Shown here piece after piece: positions 10,143-18,488 of a DNA stretch of 64,000 nucleotides. Within the stretch, counting starts at the first letter, position 1, and each line of letters begins with the position of its first letter. The notes beneath the pieces were generated by a model that worked only from the letters and a program-made list of their open reading frames with translations, did not search any database and was not told the DNA's origin. Source of the stretch: Bog-473 sp963800725 (lineage in GTDB: Bacteria; Actinomycetota; Acidimicrobiia; Acidimicrobiales; RAAP-2); contig CAWDCE010000017.1 in assembly GCA_963800725.1 (NCBI GenBank), positions 620,001-684,000 of the forward strand, in the 5' to 3' direction. The translations under genes were made by a program, and so were the position numbers.

Positions 10143-10796
10143 TCAGGTCACGATGAGGTAGACGCTCTTGCCGATCAACCAGAGTCCGAGGACGAGCGAG
10201 ACAATGATGATGACCTGATCGGTGTGCGTGTCGATCCACACGCGCGTCTTGGCGAGGAAGGCCTGCGCATTCTCCGCCCAAAAGCCGGCGTAGACCTCCA
10301 TGGCGATGTAGATGCCGGTGGCCACGATGCAGAACAAGACCAGCGCGACGTAGCTCTCCCACGTCGCGAGCTTGGCCTCCATGATCGTGGCCACGCCGGC
10401 CGCCACCAGGCCCCACGGTTGGGTCAAGGGCCCGAGCGCCATTGCGTACCACGGTGACATGTTGTCGATGCCGGTCTGCCATTTGGGGGTCTTCTTGGGT
10501 TTCTTCGGTCGACCCATGCGTCGACGCTGTCGCACCGCGATCCCGATCAGGACGACACCGATCGCGATCTTGACGGCCAATCCGGCCAACGAGGGCGCCG
10601 TGCTCGGCTTCGGCGGTTTGTTGCCCGTGACCAGGACCGTTCCCGCCACCACGATGGCCAGCGACAGGATCCACCCGAAGATGAAGGCGGCACCTTTTCG
10701 TACGCCGTTCTTCGAGGCCAAGACCAAGATGAACGCCGTCAGGGGGATCGGCTCGAGCGTGATGGCCAACGCGATGAGCAACAGATCAAAGATCAC
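10143..10796 (-). CDS. GAP family (Sap-like) membrane protein
   Basis: A 217-residue integral membrane protein with about six hydrophobic segments and a basic cytoplasmic loop (RQRRRMGRPKKPKKTPKWQT). It resembles the GAP/Sap family, linked in mycobacteria to surface export of glycopeptidolipid or sulfolipid. The MIFDLLLIALAITLEPIPLTAF start and the GPLTQPWGLVAAG segment are typical. It lies 79 bases upstream of the DPPR-synthase-like gene on the same strand, so a shared role in envelope lipid traffic is plausible but unproven. Confidence 0.75.
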   Translation of the reverse strand: MIFDLLLIALAITLEPIPLTAFILVLASKNGVRKGAAFIFGWILSLAIVVAGTVLVTGNKPPKPSTAPSLAGLAVKIAIGVVLIGIAVRQRRRMGRPKKPKKTPKWQTGIDNMSPWYAMALGPLTQPWGLVAAGVATIMEAKLATWESYVALVLFCIVATGIYIAMEVYAGFWAENAQAFLAKTRVWIDTHTDQVIIIVSLVLGLWLIGKSVYLIVT

Positions 10797-10932
10797 CGTG
10801 TTCTCCCTCCGTTGGTCAGCGCACGCTCAGATGCGCCCGCGCGACCCCGACATCGGGTCAGTGCCCCAGTGGCCGCGCCGGCACCCGGGGGCGGGGTGAC
10901 CCAAGTGGACATGTCGTGCGGGGTGGTGTTCC

Positions 10933-11325
10933 CTACGACAGGATCTTGGCTTTTTGGGCGTCGAACTCAGCCTGGGTGATGGTGCCCTTGTCCTTGAGTT
11001 CGGCCAACTTGGTCAACTGGCCGGCCGTGTCGGTCGAGCCGGCGGCCTCTTGGATGTACTGGTCCATGGCCTGCTTTTGCGCTTGGGCCGCCTCGATCTG
11101 GCGCTCGTGCATCTTGCCGCCGCGGGCGATGAGGTAGACGAGGATTCCAAGGAACGGGAGGATGATCACGAAGATCACCCACAGCGCCTTGGCGCCGCCG
11201 CCCATGTCGCGGCTGCGGAAGATGTCGCTGAAGATGATGATCAGCAACCAGAACCAGATGATCAAGATGAAGAAGCCCAGCATCGTGCCGAAGAGGTCGG
11301 CGAGTGGGTAGGTGTACGCGAGCAT
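10933..11325 (-). CDS. PLDc_N / SHOCT-domain small membrane protein
   Basis: A 130-aa protein. Two N-terminal membrane helices with the PLDc_N-type motif (ALWVIFVIILPFLGILVYLI) are followed by a charged helix and a C-terminal SHOCT domain (LAELKDKGTITQAEFDAQKA). SHOCT is a short C-terminal oligomerisation module of unknown biochemical role. The RBS AAGGAG abuts the first ATG (11334), so the second ATG at 11325, nine bases downstream of it, is preferred. An ATCACCC-N5-GGGTGA inverted repeat lies 137 bases upstream, shared with two other loci here. Confidence 0.82.
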   Translation of the reverse strand: MLAYTYPLADLFGTMLGFFILIIWFWLLIIIFSDIFRSRDMGGGAKALWVIFVIILPFLGILVYLIARGGKMHERQIEAAQAQKQAMDQYIQEAAGSTDTAGQLTKLAELKDKGTITQAEFDAQKAKILS

Positions 11326-11461
11326 TGGGTGCATCTCCTTGTTCAGACGGCCGCGAGGTCGGTTGCCGCCCCGTCACCGTAGCCTTTTGGCACGCAATAC
11401 CGGGGGTTTGCCCCCAGTGCGCATCTCTAGATGGATGGAACCACATCGCCATCCCGCGGTC

Positions 11462-11480
11462 ATCACCCCACCCGGGTGAG
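11462..11480. promoter_or_regulatory. Inverted repeat ATCACCC-N5-GGGTGAG, putative LAL-regulator site 1
   Basis: The repeat lies between the stop of the LAL regulator (11490) and the SHOCT gene (start 11325). The same arms with the same 5-base spacer occur at 17311-17329, and an imperfect copy occurs at 14197-14215. Placement in front of two SHOCT loci and near the regulator's own start suggests an operator. Confidence 0.5.
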
Positions 11481-11489
11481 ATCGGGCCG

Positions 11490-14088
11490 TTAGATGAGCC
11501 CCAGTTCGCGGGCCCGGGCAATGGCCTCATTCCTATTGGCGACGCCGAGCTTTCGGTAGATGTGGGCCATGTGGGTCTTGATGGTGTTGACCGACACGAA
11601 GCAGCGGTCGGCGAGTTCGGCGTTGGTGAGTCGGCTCGGAAGATAGGTGAGCACCTCCATCTCCCGGTCGGTCAGCGGGTCGACGAGTCCCGCGGAAATT
11701 GTGGTGGGTCGCACATGGCGGGTCCGCTCGAGAATCAAATCTCGAAAGGCCGGGTGACCGGTCGAGCGCGAGATCAGTGCGCCGACCTCGGGCCCGCACC
11801 GCACGAAGACGTCGACCAGCGAGTGGCGTTCAGCGATCCCCATCGCCTCTTGGATCGTTGCGTCGGCGTGGCTCGTTTCGTGCTCGGTCTCGGCCAGCCA
11901 GGCCTCGAGCAATAGCCGCTTGACCCGAATGAGCGGTGCTTGGGCCGGCGAGATGGCCGGAAGCTCTTCGAGGTGCTTGCGGGCCAGATCGGGGCGTGAG
12001 AGCGCCAGGCATGCCGCGGCGCGCTCGACGATCAGCGACGGCGAGTGTGACGGCGAATCGGCCACCGTGCGCAGTGCCTGTGTAGCGGATCCACCGACGC
12101 GCTGGAGCCGAGCGAGCAGTGCTTGCATCCGGTCGGCCACGACGGGCGGCGGTGGCGACAACAACTCGCTGCTCGCCGCCATGATGGTGGCAGTGGCCTC
12201 CTCGGCGCGCCCCTCGGCGGCCTCGAGCATGGCTTGCGCGAAGCGGCCGACCCAGCGCAGTTGCGAGCGGTGATTGGCCTCGGCTCTGATGCTGCCCTCC
12301 CGCGCCGAGAGCGCGGCGCGGTGCGGCTCTCCGCGCTCTCACCGCGGCCAACGTCAAGGCGAAGTAGGCGTCCGCGCCGGCCGGATGGGTCGACAAGCCG
12401 ACGTCGCGGGCGAGCGCCAAGGCCTCATCGGCGAGCTGTTCGGCTTGTCTGGTGCGCCCACACCAGGCGTCGAGCAACGCCAAGGAGCCGAGGGAGTGGA
12501 CTCGCCAGACGAAATAGGTCGAACCCGACCACTCGAGGGATCGCTCGAGCCAGTGGCGGGCTCCTTCGAAATCGCCGACGAGGAAATAGGACCGCCCGAG
12601 CGAGGTGACGGCGAGTGTTTCGAGCGACGGACGATCAGAGATGCCGAGAATCTGGGGGAGCGGCTCGTCGCCGAGGTCTTCGAGCATCTCGAGCGCCTCT
12701 GTCGCCACTGAGATCGCATACTCGGGACGTGGACGCCACTGGGTGTGGGCGGCCAAGAAACATTGGGCACACACACGCTCGCCTTTGGTGGCGTCGGGGT
12801 CGATGCTCACTCGGCGAAGGATGTCCCCGGCCTGTGTGGTCTGGCCTTCGATCGTCAAGAGTGCACCGAGCAAGAGATTCACATCGGTGTGGTCCGCGCG
12901 CGCCGATTCGGGGATTTGGCGGATCCAGCGAATGACGGTCGCCGTCTCACCGCGCTCGAAGACACCGGAACGTTGGTGCACGATGACGTCGAGTGCGCCT
13001 TCCCAGTCCTTGGCTCGCAGCAGGTACTCGACACCGGACTCCACCCGACCGTTGGCAAAGCTCCAGGCGGCCGCCGCCTTCAAGAGCCGCTTCTCGGACT
13101 GGGGATCTTCGCCCGTCAGTCGAAAGCGCAAGAGGTCGCGGAAGAGGTGGTGGAACCGGAACCATTCGCGCCGGGTGTCGAGCGCGACCAGGAACATCGA
13201 CTCGCGCTCGAGTTGTTCCAGGACGACCTGGGCATTGTCCTCGCCCGTGACCGCTCGCACCAGGTCGGCGCAGATTGCATCGAGGACCGACATCTCTAAG
13301 AGCAGCCGGCGTCGGGTCGCGCTCTGGGACTCGAGCACCTCTTGGCTCAGATAGTCCGCGACCAGTCGATCGTCGCCGCTGAACTGGGCCACGAACGCTT
13401 CGGCATCGCAGTGGTCGCGCAGCGTCACCCCGGCCAGCTGCAGGCCGGCAGCCCACCCTTCAGTGCGGGCGACCAGCGCGTCCACGCTGTCGGCACCGAC
13501 GGATCGCCCGCTGATGCGTTCGAGCAGTTCCGCAGATTCGGCGCCATCGAGTGCCAGGTCTGATTGACGGAATTCACTCATATTGGCCCGCAGGCGATGG
13601 CGGGCCCAGGCCATTGGGGGGTCCACGCGCGACGACATCACCATGTGGACCTGGGGCGGAAGCAGATCGACGAGCTTTCCCAGGTCACCAATCAGGGACT
13701 CGTTCGACAGCTGGTGCAGATCGTCGAAGACCAGTACCACCTCGGGGAAATCGGCCATCTGGGATTCGAGCGCCTCGAGGAGCGGGGCACCGAGGCCACC
13801 TCCGTTCATCGACACCAACGGTGCGAGTTCGCCGACATCAGGGTCAATGGCCGACAATCCCGACAAGAAGCGCTGGCTGAAGCGCACGGGATCATCGTCG
13901 AGCGTGTCGAGCGAGAGCCACACAAAGGAGATGTCGGGATGGGTGGCGGTCCATTGCTCGAGCAGCACCGTCTTGCCCGATCCGGCGGGAGCGACCATGA
14001 GGATCAGCGGACGTGACAGTGCTTGATCGAGTCGTCGGAGCAGGGCCGGGCGTTCGACGAGGTGGCCTGGCGCGGTGGGGGCGAGCAC
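11490..14088 (-). CDS. LuxR-family LAL/MalT-type ATP-binding transcriptional regulator (one frameshift)
   Basis: About 865 aa when joined. The N-terminal STAND-type NTPase domain has Walker A MVAPAGSGKTVLLEQW and Walker B-like VVLVFDDLHQLSN. A long TPR-like helical middle follows. The C-terminal LuxR HTH is PLTDREMEVLTYLPSRLTNA to TIKTHMAHIYRKLGVANRNE. LAL regulators bind ATP and an inducer, multimerise and activate promoters. The frame changes in a GC-rich stretch near 12310-12345, with both parts intact. The GTG start at 14088 directly precedes the conserved LVERPALLRRL. Possible targets are the SHOCT genes flagged by the shared inverted repeats. Confidence 0.88.
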
Positions 14089-14196
14089 TTTTCGGTCGGG
14101 ATTCTTTTCCTCGGGGGACGCTTAGCTTTGCATCGTCGCGTGGTGAAGGGCCAACTGCTGAGCAGGCGGTGGGCCCTTCGGGGCGCGGACGGATCT

Positions 14197-14215
14197 ATCA
14201 CCCCCTCGGGATGAT
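14197..14215. promoter_or_regulatory. Imperfect inverted repeat ATCACCC-N5-GGATGAT, putative LAL site 2
   Basis: One base differs from the arms seen at 17311. It is 109 bases upstream of the LAL regulator start and upstream of the small gene at 14381 on the other strand. That is a natural position for autoregulation in this 292-base divergent gap, which holds nothing else recognisable. Confidence 0.4.
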
Positions 14216-14380
14216 GACGCTCGAGGCCTCGTCGGTCACGATGGGGCGGGTGCACCTCGCTCGCGTCCTCGGCCGCTCGGCGGTCTTGCTGGCTTGGGTC
14301 ATCGAAGGCCCGGCGCCTCCGGACGCGCGCGCCGGTTCGTCCCCCGCCCCGTGTCCCGGCGGCCGTGCGAAGAGGCCCAA

Positions 14381-14617
14381 TTGAGTGCCCAGGCCTATGA
14401 GATCGTGGTCAAAGGGCGGCTGACACAGACGCTCATGTCGGCCTTCGACGGTTTCGAGGTCAGTCATTACGAGCACCAGCGGACGCATTTGGTGGGGTGG
14501 GTGCCCGACCAGGCCCGGTTGCATTCGGTGCTGACGGTGCTCCGCGACCTCAACCTCGAACTCGAGTCGGTCAGCGTGGTCGATGGCGCCGGCACGGGGC
14601 AGGCGCCGCTCGGCTGA
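14381..14617 (+). CDS. Conserved small hypothetical protein beside the LAL regulator
   Basis: 78 aa beginning with TTG (LSAQAYEIVVKGRLTQTL); a GAAGAGG ribosome-binding site ends about five bases before it. The segment DGFEVSHYEHQRTHLVGWVP and then LHSVLTVLRDLNLELESV looks like a small beta-alpha-beta (ACT- or ferredoxin-like) fold. I recall similar unnamed proteins beside LuxR regulators in other actinobacteria, but no function. Divergent from the regulator, so it may share its control site. Confidence 0.65.
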   Translation: MSAQAYEIVVKGRLTQTLMSAFDGFEVSHYEHQRTHLVGWVPDQARLHSVLTVLRDLNLELESVSVVDGAGTGQAPLG

Positions 14618-14805
14618 GGGAGTACCTCTGGGTTCGTCCCCAGCTTCGGCGTGGCGGTCGCCGCACCATCGCATCGAGGCGTCGAGATTCGGGCGACCGG
14701 CTGCCTCGAGGGTTGAGGTTGATGGGCCGGCGCACGATAATCAACGTGTCCGACCGGACCAACTGGCGAGTATCGAGACAACAGAGAGATTCGAGGCGCA
14801 TCACC

Positions 14806-15759
14806 ATGTCAGGACCCTGTTGCGCACCGAACCGTGAAGAGCGACCAACGGTTCCCCGCACCCGGTCGACCCCGCTACCCGGCGATTCTGCGATCTGCGA
14901 CGCACACTTCGCGGTGATTGCCTCTGGGCACCACTCCATTGGGGACGAGTCGCAGTGGGCCTACGAGGGCGACGGCGAGGGCCCCGTCCATGCGGTCGAG
15001 CTGGAGGCGTACCGCATCGGCCGCTACGCGGTCACCAATGAGCAGTTCGCTGCGTTCGTCGACGCCACCGGTTGGGTGAGCGATGCCGAGCGTTTCGGCT
15101 GGTCCTTCGTCTTCGCCGGCCTATTGCCGGACGACTTCGGGCTCACCCGTGGCGTCGAGGGGGCGCCGTGGTGGCGTCAGGTGATGGGAGCCGATTGGCG
15201 ACACCCAGAGGGTCCCGAGACCAACATCGCAGTGCGAAGCGACCATCCCGTGGTCCATGTCTCGTGGGATGACGCGCAGGCCTATTGCTCCTGGTCGGGG
15301 ACCCGTCTTCCGACCGAGGCGGAGTGGGAGGTGGCCGCCCGCGGCGGGGCCGAGGGGCATCCGTTCCCCTGGGGCGACGATCTCGAGCCAAACGGGGTCC
15401 ATCGGATGAACGTGTTTCAGGGCGAGTTCCCCGGATCCGACACCGGGGCCGATGGCTACATCGGGACCGCACCGGTCGGTGCATTCGAGCCCAACGGTCA
15501 CGGCCTGTACAACGTGACGGGCAATGTCTGGGAATGGTGTGCCGACTGGCTGGACCTTGGGTACTACCGGGTGTCGCCGGTGCGGTCCCCGAAAGGACCG
15601 GCCACCGGTTCGGCCCGGGTGCAGCGGGGCGGGTCATACCTCTGTCACGCGTCGTACTGCCGCAGGTACCGGGTGTCCGCCCGCTTTGGGAGCTCACCGG
15701 ACAGCTCGACCGGCAACGTGGGTTTTCGAGTGGCCGCCGATATCGTCCCTTCCGGATGA
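14806..15759 (+). CDS. Formylglycine-generating enzyme (SUMF1/FGE family)
   Basis: A 317-aa FGE-fold protein that converts a cysteine in CxPxR motifs of sulfatases to formylglycine, using O2 and copper. The copper-binding pair is retained in GGSYLCHASYCRRYR (Cys280 and Cys285), which separates true FGEs from SUMF1 relatives such as EgtB or PvdO. Other family marks are YAVTNEQFAAFVDATG, GTRLPTEAEWEVAARGG and NVTGNVWEWCADW. No sulfatase gene is in the window, so the client is elsewhere. The start at ATG 14806 gives MSGPCCAPNRE, as is common in actinobacterial FGEs. The DUF2252 gene follows after 34 bases. Confidence 0.92.
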   Translation: MSGPCCAPNREERPTVPRTRSTPLPGDSAICDAHFAVIASGHHSIGDESQWAYEGDGEGPVHAVELEAYRIGRYAVTNEQFAAFVDATGWVSDAERFGWSFVFAGLLPDDFGLTRGVEGAPWWRQVMGADWRHPEGPETNIAVRSDHPVVHVSWDDAQAYCSWSGTRLPTEAEWEVAARGGAEGHPFPWGDDLEPNGVHRMNVFQGEFPGSDTGADGYIGTAPVGAFEPNGHGLYNVTGNVWEWCADWLDLGYYRVSPVRSPKGPATGSARVQRGGSYLCHASYCRRYRVSARFGSSPDSSTGNVGFRVAADIVPSG

Positions 15760-15793
15760 TGGATACGCCCTCGTTCGGCGCGATGCTGAAGCC

Positions 15794-17275
15794 ATGACAA
15801 TCACCACAGGGACGGTCGAACAGGGCAATGGGGCCCCGAAGACGTCGGTTGTAGAGCACTTGAGCGTCGATGAACGCATCGCGGTGGGCAAGGCTGCCCG
15901 GACCAAAGCCCCGCGGCGCTCCCATCAGGTCTGGGAACCGCCGGCGGATCGGCCCGACCCGGTTGCCCTCTTGGAGTCCCAGGCCACCACCCGTGTGCCC
16001 GAGCTCGTCCCGATTCGCTATGGCCGGATGCTGGTGTCGCCGTTCACCTTCTACCGGGGTGCCGCGCTGATCATGGCCTCGGACCTTTCGAACACGCCTG
16101 ACTCGGGACTGCGGGTCCAGGCCTGCGGCGACGCCCACCTGAGCAACTTCGGGGTCTTCGCTTCGCCCGAACGCAACTTGGTGTTCGATTTGAACGACTT
16201 CGACGAGACGCTCCCGGGACCTTGGGAGTGGGATGTCAAGCGACTCACCGCCAGCTTGGCCATTGCGGGGAGGTACCGGGGGTTCAGCGACGCCGAGCGA
16301 TCCAAGATCCTGCTCGAGACGGCCGCCAGCTATCGCAACGAGATGGCGAGATTGGCCAAACTGCACGAACTCGACGTGTGGTACTCCCATGTCGACATCG
16401 AAGCGACCCTGAACCAGGTCGGCGAACAACTCGGCCTCAATAATCCGAAAAGTGCTGACAAGTCGCTGGTCAAGGTCAAGGCAAAGGCCGACAAGTTGCT
16501 GGCCAAGGCCAGGACGCGCGATTCCATGCAGGCGCTTTCCAAGCTGACCGAGGTGGTCGACGGCCAGACCCGGTTCATCTCGGATCCCCCTGTACTGGTC
16601 CCGGTCGAAGAGCTCCTCGAAGAAGGACAGGCTCAGGATCTGACGGAGCGGTTCCACGGGCTACTCGGCACCTACCGCACCTCGCTCCAGAGCGACCGCC
16701 AGCACCTGTTGCGCCAGTTCCGATTTGCCGGGATCGCCCGAAAGGTCGTCGGGGTCGGCAGCGTCGGGACCAGGGCCTGGGTCATCTTGATGCTCGGCAG
16801 CGACGGCCAGGACCCGCTTCTGCTCCAAGCCAAGGAGGCCCAGGAATCGGTACTGGCCGGTTTCGTCGGCGCCAGCGAGTACACCAACCAGGGTCAGCGG
16901 GTCGTCGCTGGTCAGCATCTGATGCAGGCGACCAGCGACATCTTCTTGGGGTGGGATCATGTGCTCGGGTTCGACGGCGTGGAGCGAGACTTCTACGTCC
17001 GACAATTGCGTGACTGGAAGGGATCGGCCGACGTCGACCAGATGGTCCCCATCGGCATGAGCGCCTACGGCCGGCTCTGTGGCGCCACCCTGGCCAGGGC
17101 CCATGCGCGCTCGGGTGACCGGATCGCCATTGCGGCCTATCTCGGCACCTCGGACACATTCGATAAGGCGATCGCGGCCTTTTCTGAGAGTTACGCAGAC
17201 CAGAATGAGCGCGATTACGACGCAATGACCAAGGCGGTCGCCGACGGCCGGATCATCGCCGAAAGCGGTGTGTGA
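15794..17275 (+). CDS. DUF2252 family protein, copy 1
   Basis: 493 aa of the DUF2252 family, distantly kinase-like by fold but without a proven activity. The recognisable core is VPELVPIRYGRMLVSPFTFY, then CGDAHLSNFGVFASPERN and DLNDFDETLPGPWEWDVKR, where His/Asn/Asp are arranged like a phosphotransferase catalytic loop and DFD motif. RKVVGVGSVGTRAWVILMLG and RDWKGSADVD follow. A paralogue is at 23741-25183. It follows the FGE gene by 34 bases. Function is unknown; a small-molecule or protein kinase role is only suggested by the GDAHxxNFG motif. Confidence 0.88.
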   Translation: MTITTGTVEQGNGAPKTSVVEHLSVDERIAVGKAARTKAPRRSHQVWEPPADRPDPVALLESQATTRVPELVPIRYGRMLVSPFTFYRGAALIMASDLSNTPDSGLRVQACGDAHLSNFGVFASPERNLVFDLNDFDETLPGPWEWDVKRLTASLAIAGRYRGFSDAERSKILLETAASYRNEMARLAKLHELDVWYSHVDIEATLNQVGEQLGLNNPKSADKSLVKVKAKADKLLAKARTRDSMQALSKLTEVVDGQTRFISDPPVLVPVEELLEEGQAQDLTERFHGLLGTYRTSLQSDRQHLLRQFRFAGIARKVVGVGSVGTRAWVILMLGSDGQDPLLLQAKEAQESVLAGFVGASEYTNQGQRVVAGQHLMQATSDIFLGWDHVLGFDGVERDFYVRQLRDWKGSADVDQMVPIGMSAYGRLCGATLARAHARSGDRIAIAAYLGTSDTFDKAIAAFSESYADQNERDYDAMTKAVADGRIIAESGV

Positions 17276-17310
17276 CGACCGAGCATTTGGGCCCGAGGGG
17301 TCTCTCGCCA

Positions 17311-17329
17311 ATCACCCACGTCGGGTGAT
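17311..17329. promoter_or_regulatory. Perfect inverted repeat ATCACCC-N5-GGGTGAT, putative LAL site 3
   Basis: The perfect 7-bp arms are 57 bases upstream of the DUF6325 gene start. The site shares arm sequence and spacer length with sites at 11462 and 14197. It may instead be part of the terminator of the preceding gene, but no T-run follows. Confidence 0.5.
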
Positions 17330-17386
17330 GCAGCGGAAACGATGATTTCATAACCTGAAGAAAACAGAGCGTTAGGATGCCAAGTC

Positions 17387-17809
17387 ATGACAATAGGTCC
17401 AGTCGAATACATCATCGTCGGGTTCCCCGGGAACAAGTTCAACGGAAAGATCGCGCCAGCACTGTTGGATCTGGTGCAAAGCGGCACGGTTCGCATTCTC
17501 GATCTGATCTTCATTGGAAAGGACGAGGACGGCTCTGTCGTCTCCTTTGAGGTCGACGAGCTCGAAGGCGTGGCCGAATTCATCGAGATCGACGCCGAGG
17601 TCGGCGGTCTCATCGGTGAGTCCGATGTCGCTCACGTCGCCAACACCCTCGAGCCCGGCAACTCCGCCGCCCTCTTGATCTGGGAGGACGTCTGGGCCGC
17701 CCCCTTCGCCGAAGCGGTCCGTGACTCGGGCGGTGTCCTCCTCGAAGGCGCCCGCATTCCCTACGAGCTGATCGCCCCGGCCCTCGAATCATTGCCGCCG
17801 GCAGTCTGA
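17387..17809 (+). CDS. DUF6325-type protein
   Basis: 140 aa, starting MTIGPVEYIIVGFPGNKFNG, with the alternating pattern of a small alpha/beta protein. Conserved stretches are IAPALLDLVQSGTVRILDL, FIGKDEDGSVVSFE and ALLIWEDVWAAPFAEAVRDS. The family is common in actinobacteria as a companion to SHOCT proteins, and the next gene, 31 bases on, is exactly such a protein. No biochemical function is known. Probably controlled through the inverted repeat at 17311. Confidence 0.8.
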   Translation: MTIGPVEYIIVGFPGNKFNGKIAPALLDLVQSGTVRILDLIFIGKDEDGSVVSFEVDELEGVAEFIEIDAEVGGLIGESDVAHVANTLEPGNSAALLIWEDVWAAPFAEAVRDSGGVLLEGARIPYELIAPALESLPPAV

Positions 17810-17840
17810 TCCGTTCAATCGAAAGAGGAGAGCAACCAAA

Positions 17841-18122
17841 ATGTTGAGACGACGTCCCATTGCGCGTATGGCCGTTCGCACGACCGTGGTGGCCGGAAGT
17901 GCCGCCGCCGTCGGGGCCCACATGGCCAACAAGAAGAACGCCGCGGCTGAGCAACAAGCCCAGGCTGCGCCAGCACCCGAAGCGGCGCCAGCGCCGGCAG
18001 CGCCGGCAGCTCCGGCGGAGAACGACAACATCGCCGCGCTGACCCAACTCGCTGCACTACGTGATTCGGGTGCGCTGACCCAAGCAGAGTTCGACGCCGA
18101 AAAGGCCAAGATCCTCGGCTAA
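17841..18122 (+). CDS. SHOCT-domain small protein
   Basis: 93 aa. A basic N-terminus (MLRRRPIARMAVRTTVVAGS) with a weakly hydrophobic stretch is followed by an Ala/Pro-rich linker and a C-terminal SHOCT domain (QLAALRDSGALTQAEFDAEK). A strong RBS (AGGAG) lies 9-13 bases before the ATG. It is the second gene of a two-gene unit with the DUF6325 protein. Its SHOCT end closely resembles that of the membrane protein at 10933-11325. Confidence 0.85.
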   Translation: MLRRRPIARMAVRTTVVAGSAAAVGAHMANKKNAAAEQQAQAAPAPEAAPAPAAPAAPAENDNIAALTQLAALRDSGALTQAEFDAEKAKILG

Positions 18123-18488
18123 GCCCCCGAAAGGGCCCATCGAGTCGGGGCCTGGCGCCCCATCTTCCACAGCGCTGCGCCCCCTGAGGCGCCCTGACGG
18201 CCGCCATCGCGCGGAGCCGCGGGATCACGGATCGAACCGGGAACAGGCGATTACCCCCTCATGTCGCGGCGCGGCCCGCGCGGTATCGTCGAGATAGATC
18301 GCGCCCTTCGCATATGGCGATGGGCAGCGGATGAGGTGCGCATCGCGCGACCACAGCGTTCACATTGTCGAAACCCAACGGCCATTCTCGCTCCGTAATG
18401 TCGAACTCGTGCCGTCGCCGAGTACCTTCCCCGAGCGACGTGCGCACTCGCCACATCCGTGGATGCACACAGACCTTTGGAGCGCACT
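18123..18488. other. Intergenic region before glutamine synthetase
   Basis: 366 bases without a convincing gene. The only candidate signal is TTCAC-N6-GAAAC at 18359-18374, about 115 bases before the glutamine synthetase start. It resembles half of an actinobacterial GlnR box (GTNAC-N6-GAAAC). The second half-site is not clear, so this is weak. Confidence 0.3.
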
